Positions 16,152 to 24,089 of a stretch of 63,749 nucleotides of DNA are shown in pieces. The translations under genes were made by a program, and so were the position numbers. Under the pieces are notes generated by a model that searched no databases, was not told the DNA's origin, and was given only the letters and a program-made list of their open reading frames with translations. The DNA is from an uncultured Erysipelotrichaceae bacterium (GTDB taxonomy: Bacteria; Bacillota_I; Bacilli_A; Erysipelotrichales; Erysipelotrichaceae), in contig CACYNH010000010.1 of NCBI GenBank assembly GCA_902775735.1, positions 1 to 63,749 of the forward strand, given 5' to 3'. Position 1 is the stretch's first letter; every line of letters starts with the position of its first letter.

Positions 16152-17162
16152 TTAAAGCAGGGGCATGTTGTTGGCAGCGCAGATTTCAAGCATCTCATCC
16201 GGCCAGATGGAAGCCTGGACTTCGCCGATATGCGCCTTGTTCAGCAGCAGCATGCACAGTCTTGACTGACCGATACCGCCGCCGATGGAGTAGGGCAGCT
16301 CACAGTTCATAATCATCTTATGATACGGCAGGGTCAGACGGCCTTCGCAATGGGAAGCTTTGCACTGTTCCACGATGGAGTTCTCATCGACGCGGATGCC
16401 CATTGAGGAAATTTCAAGAGCTCTGTTCAGGGAAGGAAGCCAGAACAGCAGGTCGCCGTTGAGATCCCAGTCGTCATAGTCCGGAGCTCTGCCGTCATGG
16501 GGTCTGCCGCTGCGTTTGAGCGGTCTGCCGATTCTCTTGATGAAGACGCATCCTTTTTCTTTTGTGACGATGTCTTCTCTTTCTTTCGGCTTGAGGTCGG
16601 GATACATGTCTTCCAGTTCCTGGGATGTGTAGAAATACACATCGTCAGCCAGATGGCAGACAGCCTGGGGATACTTGTACCAGACTTCATGTTCCATGTG
16701 CTTGATCACCTTGAAAATGTTGCGGACTGTCTGTTCCAGCATTTCATCGGTTCTTTCCTTTTTGTCGATGACCATCTCCCAGTCCCACTGGTCGACATAA
16801 ATGGAGTGCAGATTATCCACAAGCTCATCACGGCGGATCGCGTTCATATTGGTATACAGGCCTTCATGGAGATTGAAGCCGTATTTCTTCAGAGCATATC
16901 TCTTCCACTTGGCGAGCGACTGGACAACTTCAATCCTTTCACCGCTCATTTCCTGGATATCAAAGGTGACAGGCCTCTCAATGCCGTTGAGGTTGTCATT
17001 GAGACCGGAGCTTCTTGTCACAAACAGCGGCGCGCTGATTCTGGAAAGGCCGAGCTCTCTGCCCAGTTCCTTCTGGAATGTGTCGCGGATATACTTGATG
17101 GCTTCCTGTGTATCGCGCACGCTCAGGACAGGATCATAGTTTACGGGGATCTGTACTTCCAT
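16152..17162 (-). CDS. asnA: aspartate-ammonia ligase
   Basis: ATP-dependent asparagine synthetase of the ammonia-using AsnA type, a class II tRNA-synthetase-like fold. It makes asparagine from aspartate and NH4+ in the cytosol. Family segments include [15 protein letters not shown] [11 protein letters not shown], the RPVTFDI strand and the C-terminal [14 protein letters not shown] that binds ATP. With 336 residues it is normal in length. The start at 17162 has GAGGTG upstream; three earlier codons after ATG 17186 fall in the leader. Monocistronic. Confidence 0.95.
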   Translation of the reverse strand: MEVQIPVNYDPVLSVRDTQEAIKYIRDTFQKELGRELGLSRISAPLFVTRSSGLNDNLNGIERPVTFDIQEMSGERIEVVQSLAKWKRYALKKYGFNLHEGLYTNMNAIRRDELVDNLHSIYVDQWDWEMVIDKKERTDEMLEQTVRNIFKVIKHMEHEVWYKYPQAVCHLADDVYFYTSQELEDMYPDLKPKEREDIVTKEKGCVFIKRIGRPLKRSGRPHDGRAPDYDDWDLNGDLLFWLPSLNRALEISSMGIRVDENSIVEQCKASHCEGRLTLPYHKMIMNCELPYSIGGGIGQSRLCMLLLNKAHIGEVQASIWPDEMLEICAANNMPLL

Positions 17163-17187
17163 AATAATCACCTCACATATGCGCACT

Positions 17188-17196
17188 ATTGTATCA
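17188..17196 (-). promoter_or_regulatory. extended -10 promoter of asnA
   Basis: On the - strand the sequence reads TGA followed by TACAAT, an extended -10 located about 26 bases before the asnA start. Confidence 0.5.
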
Positions 17197-17268
17197 CAAT
17201 CAGTCAGGCATGAAACATGAAATAATTCAGCGATTCAGCGCGCAAAAGCGAAAAATATAAAAACATGC

Positions 17269-17296
17269 TTGAAATACCAATTAAATTGTATACAAT
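17269..17296 (+). promoter_or_regulatory. promoter of flavoprotein-ohrR operon
   Basis: TTGAAA (17269-17274), a 16-base spacer and TACAAT (17291-17296). The -10 box lies inside the palindromic operator. Confidence 0.7.
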
Positions 17297-17303
17297 TTAA
17301 TTG
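17278..17303 (+). promoter_or_regulatory. OhrR-type palindromic operator
   Basis: A perfect 26-base palindrome: CAATTAAATTGTA followed by its reverse complement. It closely resembles the operator bound by OhrR in front of Bacillus ohrA, as I recall it, and covers the -10 box. An OhrR homologue is encoded in the same operon, so autoregulation by organic peroxide is the straightforward reading. Confidence 0.85.
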
Positions 17304-17325
17304 TAAAACAAAGGAGATATAAACT

Positions 17326-18201
17326 ATGACACGTTATGACGTCGCAATTATCGGCACCGGCCCTGCCGGCCTCGAAGCAGCCATCACCGCAAAAGTAAGA
17401 AATAAAAACATCATCCTCTTTGGCAATAAAGACCTTTCCAACAAAATGCAGGTCGTCGACCATCCCATTCTTAACTACCTCGGCCTGCCGTCCGTTACCG
17501 GCAGGGAAATGGCAGCAGCCTTCACAAAGCAGCTTGAAGAACTCGGTATTGAGATCACAGAACAGAAAGTCACATCCGTCTACGCGATGGGAGACTTCTT
17601 CGCTCTTCAGCTTGGCGATAACACAATGGCGGAAGCGGATTCCGTGATTCTGGCCAGCGGTGTCGTTGCCGGCAAGCCTTATCCGGGTGAAGAAAAGTTT
17701 CTGGGCAGAGGCGTCAGCTATTGCGCCACATGCGACGCTCCGCTTTATAAAGGAAAGGTTGTCGCTGTTGTCGGCGGCGGTCCGGAAGAGGAAGCGGAAG
17801 CCGACTTCCTCGGCGAAGTGTGCGAAAAGGTTTATTACCTGCCGCTTTATAAAGAAGAGCCTTCCTTCACCCATGACAACATCATCGTTGTCCGTGAAAA
17901 GCCGGCTGAAATCAAAGGCGCGATGAAAGTGAACACTCTGGCAACAGATCAGAATGAATATGAAGTCGCCTGTGTCTTTATCTTAAGAGCAGCCCAGTTC
18001 CCGGGCCAGCTCGTTCCGGGTCTTGAAGTCGAAGGCAACGCCGTGAAAGTTGACCTGCAGATGAGAACAAATCTGCCCGGTCTCTTCGCCGCCGGCGATA
18101 TCGCCGGACAGCCCTACCAGTACATCAAAGCAGCCGGTCAGGGCAATACAGCAGCGCTTTCCGCTGTAAACTATCTGGCAGAAAAGAACAGGAACAAGTA
18201 A
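17326..18201 (+). CDS. thioredoxin-reductase-like flavoprotein
   Basis: FAD-dependent disulfide reductase of the thioredoxin reductase fold, 291 residues. FAD loop GTGPAG is at 10-15, the redox pair CATC at 133-136, and the second FAD contact is GLFAAGDIAGQPYQYIKAAGQG near the C-terminus. Odd: in the pyridine-nucleotide domain the loop reads GGGPEEEAEADF, not GGGNSAxEEA, and the HRRxxFR motif that grips the NADPH 2'-phosphate is replaced by PLYKEEP. NADPH is thus an unlikely donor; clostridial ferredoxin-dependent flavin thioredoxin reductases show the same losses. AAAGGAG precedes the start. It is followed two bases later by ohrR and preceded by an OhrR-type operator, so it probably serves peroxide defence. 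Confidence 0.82.
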   Translation: MTRYDVAIIGTGPAGLEAAITAKVRNKNIILFGNKDLSNKMQVVDHPILNYLGLPSVTGREMAAAFTKQLEELGIEITEQKVTSVYAMGDFFALQLGDNTMAEADSVILASGVVAGKPYPGEEKFLGRGVSYCATCDAPLYKGKVVAVVGGGPEEEAEADFLGEVCEKVYYLPLYKEEPSFTHDNIIVVREKPAEIKGAMKVNTLATDQNEYEVACVFILRAAQFPGQLVPGLEVEGNAVKVDLQMRTNLPGLFAAGDIAGQPYQYIKAAGQGNTAALSAVNYLAEKNRNK

Positions 18202-18203
18202 AA

Positions 18204-18653
18204 ATGACCGAAAAGTATGATTGTCTGCGGTTGGATCATCAGATCTGTTTTCCTCTCTACGCGGCAGCCAGAAAAGTAACCGGAAGATACACGCCGTACT
18301 TCCGCGAACTCGGGATCACATATACCCAGTACATTGTTTTCATGGCATTGTGGCAGCAGGATGATCAGACAGTTTCCGAGATCTGTACCAAACTCTACCT
18401 TGATTCAGGCACCCTCACTCCGTTATTGAAAAAGATGGAGGAAAGAGGGTGGCTGAAACGGACAAGGTCCAAAGAAGACGAGCGGATTGTCCGCATCACA
18501 CTTACCGAAGAAGGCTGGGCGCTGCGGGACAGATGCCTGGAAATTCCGGCTATGGTCGGATCCTGCATTCATCTCAGCCAGAAAGACGCAGAAGACCTTT
18601 ACAGAATCCTCCACCTTCTGCTTGAAGGAGCAATCTATGACAGTGAAGAATGA
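18204..18653 (+). CDS. ohrR: OhrR-type organic peroxide sensor, MarR family
   Basis: MarR-fold repressor that senses organic hydroperoxides. It has 149 residues. Cys15 in DHQICFPLYAAARK is at the same position as the peroxidatic Cys15 of Bacillus OhrR, and the tyrosines of the sensing pocket are present in ITYTQYI. The recognition helix region is LYLDSGTLTPLLKKMEERG and the wing is RSKEDERIVRITLT. It belongs to the one-cysteine class, although Cys7 could also take part. It lies two bases after the flavoprotein and overlaps the cation transporter by 17 bases. The usual partner ohr peroxidase is not nearby. Confidence 0.93.
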   Translation: MTEKYDCLRLDHQICFPLYAAARKVTGRYTPYFRELGITYTQYIVFMALWQQDDQTVSEICTKLYLDSGTLTPLLKKMEERGWLKRTRSKEDERIVRITLTEEGWALRDRCLEIPAMVGSCIHLSQKDAEDLYRILHLLLEGAIYDSEE

Positions 18654-19764
18654 AACAGCGTCCCGTGAGGGCATTATCGTAAGAACAAGCATCATCGGCA
18701 TCGCGGCCAATCTGTTTCTGGCTGCGTTCAAGGCTGCCGTCGGGATCATTGCCGGTTCGATCGCGGTTGTGCTTGACGCCGTCAACAATCTTTCCGACGC
18801 CATGTCTTCCCTGATCACAATCATCGGAACAAAGCTGGCTTCCAAAAAGCCGGATGAAAAACATCCGTATGGCTATGGGCGCATCGAATACCTCAGCGCC
18901 ACCATCATTTCCGTGATCGTTCTTTACGCCGGCGTCACTTCACTTGTGGAATCGGTCAAAAAGATCATCTCACCGGAAACGCCGGATTATTCCGTGATCT
19001 CACTTGTGATCATCGCTGCCGGCGTGATCGTGAAAATCCTTCTTGGCCGCTATGTCAAAAGCATCGGTGAGAAGGTTGATTCCGACTCTCTGGTCAACAG
19101 CGGTGAGGACGCGACCAATGACGCTGTCATCTCTTCAGCGACACTGGTGGCGGCTGTCCTCTTCATGTTTACAGGTCTCTCCCTTGAAGCGTATCTTGCG
19201 GCAGTGATTTCCATTGTGATCATCAAGAGCGGCATTGAAATGCTCAGCGACATGATCAGCAGAATGCTCGGTGAACGGGTTGATTCGGACCTTTCCAAAG
19301 AAATCAAAGCGACCGTCGCTTCGGCTGAGGGCGTCAGAGGCGCCTATGACCTCTTCCTGCACGACTACGGCCCTGACAGAATGATGGGCTCTGTTCACGT
19401 CGAGGTTCCCGATACAATGACCGCCGATCAGCTCGATGTTCTGACCCGCGATATCGAAAAACGCGTATTCGCGAAGCACCATGTGGCATTGACTGCCGTC
19501 GGCTTCTATTCCCATAACACAAAGAATGATGAATCGGCGAAGATTTACGAAGACATACGCCGGATTGTCAGTGAAATTGACCACGTCATCCAGATGCATG
19601 GCTTCTATTGCGACACGAAAGAAAAGACAATCCGCTTTGACGCGGTTGTCGATTTCAAGGCACCGGACAGAAACGCCGTCTGGCGGCAGGTATGCGCCGC
19701 TGTTCAGGAAGCCTATCCGGATTACGACGTCACGATTGCGCTTGACTCCGATACATCCGACTGA
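18637..19764 (+). CDS. cation diffusion facilitator efflux protein
   Basis: Inner-membrane metal/proton antiporter of the CDF family, 375 residues, with about six transmembrane helices in the first 215 residues and a cytoplasmic C-terminal metal-binding domain. The transport-site motifs are LDAVNNLSDAMSSL in helix 2 and GEDATNDAVISS in helix 5. His-Pro in KHPYGYGRIEYLSA is the usual signature after helix 2. The motif form resembles manganese/iron exporters of the MntE kind, but the metal is an inference. Start at 18637 with GAAGGAG upstream. Third gene of the OhrR-controlled unit, which would fit metal export during peroxide stress. Confidence 0.88.
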   Translation: MTVKNETASREGIIVRTSIIGIAANLFLAAFKAAVGIIAGSIAVVLDAVNNLSDAMSSLITIIGTKLASKKPDEKHPYGYGRIEYLSATIISVIVLYAGVTSLVESVKKIISPETPDYSVISLVIIAAGVIVKILLGRYVKSIGEKVDSDSLVNSGEDATNDAVISSATLVAAVLFMFTGLSLEAYLAAVISIVIIKSGIEMLSDMISRMLGERVDSDLSKEIKATVASAEGVRGAYDLFLHDYGPDRMMGSVHVEVPDTMTADQLDVLTRDIEKRVFAKHHVALTAVGFYSHNTKNDESAKIYEDIRRIVSEIDHVIQMHGFYCDTKEKTIRFDAVVDFKAPDRNAVWRQVCAAVQEAYPDYDVTIALDSDTSD

Positions 19765-19767
19765 CAT

Positions 19768-19793
19768 AGACCGCCTCCGGGCGGTTTTTATTT
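19768..19793 (+). terminator. terminator of the ohrR operon
   Basis: The stem ACCGCC/GGCGGT with loop TCCG is followed by five Ts and ATTT. Confidence 0.85.
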
Positions 19794-19864
19794 ATGTGCA
19801 TGGCAGTGTACATACATAATCAGATACTACATTATGATTATTGCGGATAAGGCAGGAAAAGAAT

Positions 19865-21499
19865 ATGAACGGCAGATGGAAGTATTTGTTCAGACCCGTA
19901 ATACTGGAGCGCGGCGCAGACATTTATTACTGTGATGAAATTGATCACATTCAGAGAACCCCGGACGGTTTTAAAGCGGTTGCGCACGGCACCGATGACT
20001 ATGATGTTTCGGTCATCCTGAATGGAGAGAGTGTGGAAGATATGGAGTGCACATGCCCATACGCGGAAGACGGACACAACTGCAAACACATGGCAGCGCT
20101 GCTGTTTGCGGTGGAAAACGGTGAATTTGAGGACGAGCCGGAAGAAGACGGTCATGAAACCATGGAAGAAATCCTCAGTTCAATGAGTGAGGAACAGGTG
20201 CGCGATGAACTTGCGGCGATCATGAAGGAAGACGGCAGATACCGTGAAAGAATCATGGAACGCTGCCGGAAGACCCCGGCGGATCAGAATGATATCAGAC
20301 GGATCGGAAGGATGCTGGAAAACCTGGCTTACGAAATCGGGGACAGAGGCGGCTTCATTGACTGGCGGAAAGGGTCTGAATATGTCATGGCTTTTACCGG
20401 CTGCCTTTCGGATCATCTGGAGCCGATGCTTTCCCGTGGAGAGTATATGTCTGCGTTCGAAGTAGTGAATAAAGCGTTTTCTGTACTGAATGAAGTTCAA
20501 ATGGATGGCTCTTCAGGAGAGCATTCAGATATCGCCTGCGATCTTGAGGCTTACTGGGACCGCATCATTCATATGGCATCGGACGAAGACAGGGATAAAA
20601 TACATGCGTGGTTTACGGAAATGCAGAAGAACTCCGGATCACTGATCTGCGGCGACAGTATTGAAACGGTTCTTGAAAATTCTTTCGATGATGTCAGGTA
20701 TCTGCGGCCGATGCTGGAAGAAGTGAAACAGCAGATCAATGATCCCGGTCTTGCGGACTGGCGGCTTAAAGCGAATCTTGAAAAGTACAGAGATCTCCTG
20801 GTCCGTATGGGGCTGGATCAGAATGAATATGAATCATGGCTGGATGAACATGAGGACAGAGTCCCTGTCAAAAGGATCCGGCTGGAGGAAGCGCGCAGCA
20901 GGAATGATACTGAATCGGAAATCCGCATTCTTGAAGATCTTTACAGAACTGAAAAGGACAGCTATGACAGGTACCGTCTGCTGAAGGATCTGCTGAAAGC
21001 GTATGAAAAGAAAAAAGATGCCGTAAAAATCAAATCAGCTCTCTTTCTCCTTGTGACGGAACACAAAGGCGGCACAATGGAAAATGTTCATAAACTGCGT
21101 CCAATGTGTACAGCAGAGGAATGGGAGATGATCCGGGAGAAAATACTCGCAGCCAATCCGGGGATGCGGATCGATATTTTTCATGAAGAAAAACTGTATG
21201 ACCGACTGCTCAGGGAACTTGCCGGGTCTTCTATGGAAACTGTTGAAGCTTACAGAAAAGACCTTCAGGATCTTTATCCGCATGAACTTCTGGAAATGTA
21301 TCTTCTGCATCTGAGAGGGCTGAGTGAGCGTCATGGCAGCCGGCCTGTCTACGAAGAGATGCGGAAGTACATTCTTGCGGCAGCGGAGATTCCGCAGGGA
21401 CGTCAGCCGGTAAGAGATCTCGTCCATGAATGGCTGAACAGATTCACAACCCGCAGGGTTATGATGGAAATCATGCGTGAAGTACTCCGCGAAATATAA
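19865..21499 (+). CDS. SWIM zinc-finger protein
   Basis: A 544-residue protein with an N-terminal SWIM finger: CTC at about residues 55-57 followed by CKHMAALL near 67-74. The rest is a long, charged, mostly helical region with TPR-like segments and no transmembrane helix. SWIM domains bind DNA or proteins; in bacteria such proteins are often next to SNF2 helicases, but none is seen here. The start at 19865 follows GGCAGGAAAAG; a possible -10 TATGAT is around 19834. Function not known. It ends before a bidirectional terminator. Confidence 0.75.
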   Translation: MNGRWKYLFRPVILERGADIYYCDEIDHIQRTPDGFKAVAHGTDDYDVSVILNGESVEDMECTCPYAEDGHNCKHMAALLFAVENGEFEDEPEEDGHETMEEILSSMSEEQVRDELAAIMKEDGRYRERIMERCRKTPADQNDIRRIGRMLENLAYEIGDRGGFIDWRKGSEYVMAFTGCLSDHLEPMLSRGEYMSAFEVVNKAFSVLNEVQMDGSSGEHSDIACDLEAYWDRIIHMASDEDRDKIHAWFTEMQKNSGSLICGDSIETVLENSFDDVRYLRPMLEEVKQQINDPGLADWRLKANLEKYRDLLVRMGLDQNEYESWLDEHEDRVPVKRIRLEEARSRNDTESEIRILEDLYRTEKDSYDRYRLLKDLLKAYEKKKDAVKIKSALFLLVTEHKGGTMENVHKLRPMCTAEEWEMIREKILAANPGMRIDIFHEEKLYDRLLRELAGSSMETVEAYRKDLQDLYPHELLEMYLLHLRGLSERHGSRPVYEEMRKYILAAAEIPQGRQPVRDLVHEWLNRFTTRRVMMEIMREVLREI

Positions 21500-21518
21500 A
21501 TGTCTTACCCAAATAGCC

Positions 21519-21543
21519 AAAAAGCTGCGCCTGCAGCTTTTTC
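21519..21543. terminator. bidirectional terminator
   Basis: The stem AGCTGC/GCAGCT is flanked by five As and five Ts. It lies between the converging SWIM gene and the TIM-barrel gene. Confidence 0.75.
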
Positions 21544-21570
21544 AGTTCTGTCCGTGTGAACCGCTATGAT

Positions 21571-22674
21571 TCATTCAGTCTGAAGAACAGCCTCCAGGTG
21601 GCTGTCCGGCGCCCGCATGACATCCCATGCCAGCACAGCGCCATCCATGCCGCATTCCTGCAGCACCGCCATGGATTCACGGATATATTCCGGGTCTGTG
21701 CGGGCAATGTCCTCACGGTAATTGATTTCAATTCCCGGGTACTTCTTAACAGGAAGATTCCGGAACGTGTTCAGCTGATCTCTGAGAAAATTCCTGTTCA
21801 TTTCAGGCAGTTCATATCCGGCTGCTTCAGGCAGAGCCTTCTTCAGCACTTCATATTCATAGCCGATTCCTGCCGGCGCGTCGGTTTTCCGGTACATCAT
21901 CGGTTTGATGAAATCCGCGTCTTTTGAGATCAGTTCATAATTCTGTCCGACAAATGGACTGAACAGAGGAGCGTAAAGATCGAGGCCGACAGTCAGGCCT
22001 TTCTTTTTGAAATATCTGCACAGCCGGTTTACTGAAGAAGCGACAATTTCAGATTTTGTCTGCAGGAAAGCTGAAGTCAGCGGATCGGCAAACGTATAGC
22101 CTTTTTCCGGATCATAACCGTAAACATCGAACAGCCGGTCTTTCTTCTGCTCATATGCCATTCTGAATCGGTCTGCCGGAAAGCCTCTTTTCACCGCTTC
22201 GCCCGTACAGCGCTCACAGCCGCAGCTCAGAACGCCGCTGATCCCGCCCGCAAACGACTGGGTGCGGATCTTGTCCAGGAAGACGCCGTCAAAGCCGCAT
22301 TCAGAAAAATACTCCTCATAGATATCGATCGTATTCTGAATATTTCTTTCGGAAGAGGGACAGCAGAAGGAGAAGTTCTCTCCTTCCGATAGTTCAACGC
22401 GGCCGGATGAACGGTTCCAGAGATCCACCGCATCATCCGCTTCCTTCAGGTCGGCAGTTTCCGAAAATACCGGCAGCCACAGCAGGATTTCCACCCCATG
22501 TTCATGAAGCCATTTTCCGGTTTCTTCGTAAAGGCTGCGGTCAATGTTCCATCCGATGATGACACTCTTCAGCGGGATCATCTTTGAAACAAGCGACAGG
22601 CGTTCAATGATTTCATCGGCAGTGTAGTTTTTCTGAGTCCACCCGCCGGTGCAGATCTGGGCAATGTATTCCAT
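21571..22674 (-). CDS. putative TIM-barrel (glycoside-hydrolase-like) protein
   Basis: A 367-residue protein, cytosolic by appearance. Its alternating beta/alpha pattern, with the segment CGFDGVFLDKIRTQSFAGG near residue 145, is typical of glycoside-hydrolase-like TIM barrels that carry an acidic residue on strand 4. Next to it is a cluster CGCERCTGEA that could bind metal. ADFIKPMMYRKTDAP and GAVLAWDVMRAPD would be strands 6 and 8. I cannot name the family or substrate. AGGAGG precedes the start at 22674 and a TATGAT lies 20 bases further up. Monocistronic. Confidence 0.6.
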   Translation of the reverse strand: MEYIAQICTGGWTQKNYTADEIIERLSLVSKMIPLKSVIIGWNIDRSLYEETGKWLHEHGVEILLWLPVFSETADLKEADDAVDLWNRSSGRVELSEGENFSFCCPSSERNIQNTIDIYEEYFSECGFDGVFLDKIRTQSFAGGISGVLSCGCERCTGEAVKRGFPADRFRMAYEQKKDRLFDVYGYDPEKGYTFADPLTSAFLQTKSEIVASSVNRLCRYFKKKGLTVGLDLYAPLFSPFVGQNYELISKDADFIKPMMYRKTDAPAGIGYEYEVLKKALPEAAGYELPEMNRNFLRDQLNTFRNLPVKKYPGIEINYREDIARTDPEYIRESMAVLQECGMDGAVLAWDVMRAPDSHLEAVLQTE

Positions 22675-22738
22675 ATGCGATGCCTCCTGCAACCATCATA
22701 GCGGAAATCCGTGCAGTGCGTACTTGTATGCATGAAAG

Positions 22739-22776
22739 AAAAGAGGTGATCTGCCGGATGTGACAGAAAACCTCTT
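22739..22776 (-). terminator. possible terminator of capA-like gene
   Basis: Read on the - strand, AAGAGGT pairs with ACCTCTT around a 22-base loop and is followed by TTCTTTC. The loop is long, so support is modest. Confidence 0.4.
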
Positions 22777-22803
22777 CGTCATTAAATCATGTATTTCCGG
22801 ATA

Positions 22804-24048
22804 TCATTCAAATCCGATTGCGAATGAATCATCATAGGCATGGACCACATTGTCGATGAGCGACTGTTCAAATGACTCATGCCCGGGGAAGATGGAATCA
22901 TCCAGGTCATCGTACCAGACACTTCCGAAGGTTTCGTAGTTGTTGGTCCATGTGTACAGAAGTTCAATCCGGACATCATCAATGGATGTGCTGACAGTTC
23001 CGTCGGGACTGACTGTTTTCTTGAGGATCAGTGAAGCGCCCATGCCGGTATTGACATCATCATAGGTTGTGTAATCCGGGAAATCCTGACCGTTGATCAG
23101 GTTCCCAAGAGCGTAGAAACAAAGCGTTTTGCCGTTATTGAGCCATTCCACCGGCTGGATGTTGTGGGCATGGTTGCCGATGATCAGATCCGCACCCGCG
23201 TCCGCCAGCTGCTGTGCCAGTGAGAGCTGTTCGGCGTCCGGAACATGGGTATATTCTGTTCCCCAGTGCATGGAGACAATCACAAAGTCAGCTTCCTGGT
23301 CCGCTTTGCGGACAGTATCGAGCAGTTCATCCTCAAAGCCGCGGTACTGGTTGGCCATGTAGCCTCTGCCTTCGGGGCAGAGATTGCCGTTCATATCATA
23401 AGTCCAGGCGGTAAAGGCATATTTGATTCCGTTGATTTCATGAATGATGGAAGCGTCGTGCTCTTCCTGGGAGACAAAGATGCCGTTGGTGATGATTTCC
23501 GGATGCGCTTTCCAGTAGACATCGGAGCCTTCAATTCCTTCCGCGCCTTTGTCCAGAGAATGGTTGTTGGCGGTGGAGACCAGGTTGAAGCCTTTTGAGA
23601 TCATATAATCGCCGAAGGACTGCGGACAGTTGAAATGAGGGAAAGGTGTAATCCCAAGCTCATCGCCGCCGAGGATGCATTCCTGATTATAGAAGGAAAG
23701 ATCATAATCTTTCGCATAGTTGGTGATGCCGTCCATCATCGGCTGCCAGTCATAGCTGCCGTCCGGCTGTCTTGCGTAATCAGAGTTGTTGACCTGGACA
23801 AGTGCGTCGCCGAGCATGAACAGAGAGGCGCTGTACTCCTGCGGTTCCGGTTCGGGTTCCGGCGTTTTGACAGGAAGAGTTTCCTCCTGGGTTTTATCCG
23901 AAGCGGTTTCTTTCTGCGTGTCCGGCTCTGAAGGTTCCGGCCTGCGGAAAACAGCGTAACCGGTCAGACCGATCAGCAGCGCCAGTATGATGAGCATTGC
24001 GGTCAGGACAGAGCGCCTGATCCTTCTTTTTCTTTTCTTTGCGGGCAT
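22804..24048 (-). CDS. CapA-family metallophosphatase-like protein
   Basis: A 414-residue protein of the bacterial capsule synthesis PGA_cap/CapA family, a calcineurin-like fold. Residues 10-32 form a transmembrane anchor after a strongly basic start (KKRKRRIRR), followed by a Pro/Glu-rich linker to about 70. The metal-site motifs are FMLGDALV, NNHSLDKG, VSMHWGTEY and GNHAHNIQPVEW. CapA proteins act in poly-gamma-glutamate export, but many relatives lie outside such loci, and no capBC is present. It starts six bases after a perfect TATAAT with no ribosome site. Probably membrane-anchored and extracytoplasmic. Confidence 0.88.
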   Translation of the reverse strand: MPAKKRKRRIRRSVLTAMLIILALLIGLTGYAVFRRPEPSEPDTQKETASDKTQEETLPVKTPEPEPEPQEYSASLFMLGDALVQVNNSDYARQPDGSYDWQPMMDGITNYAKDYDLSFYNQECILGGDELGITPFPHFNCPQSFGDYMISKGFNLVSTANNHSLDKGAEGIEGSDVYWKAHPEIITNGIFVSQEEHDASIIHEINGIKYAFTAWTYDMNGNLCPEGRGYMANQYRGFEDELLDTVRKADQEADFVIVSMHWGTEYTHVPDAEQLSLAQQLADAGADLIIGNHAHNIQPVEWLNNGKTLCFYALGNLINGQDFPDYTTYDDVNTGMGASLILKKTVSPDGTVSTSIDDVRIELLYTWTNNYETFGSVWYDDLDDSIFPGHESFEQSLIDNVVHAYDDSFAIGFE

Positions 24049-24054
24049 AGAGGA

Positions 24055-24063
24055 ATTATACCA
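24055..24063 (-). promoter_or_regulatory. extended -10 promoter of capA-like gene, leaderless arrangement
   Basis: On the - strand TGG precedes a perfect TATAAT, and exactly six bases separate it from the ATG at 24048. The first base of the transcript would be the A of ATG. Confidence 0.65.
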
Positions 24064-24064
24064 T

Positions 24065-24089
24065 TAAAAAGCTTCCCCGGAGGGAAGCT
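24065..24089 (-). terminator. terminator of ABC exporter operon
   Basis: On the - strand GCTTCCC pairs with GGGAAGC and is followed by TTTTT. It begins at the stop codon of the second ABC gene. Confidence 0.85.
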
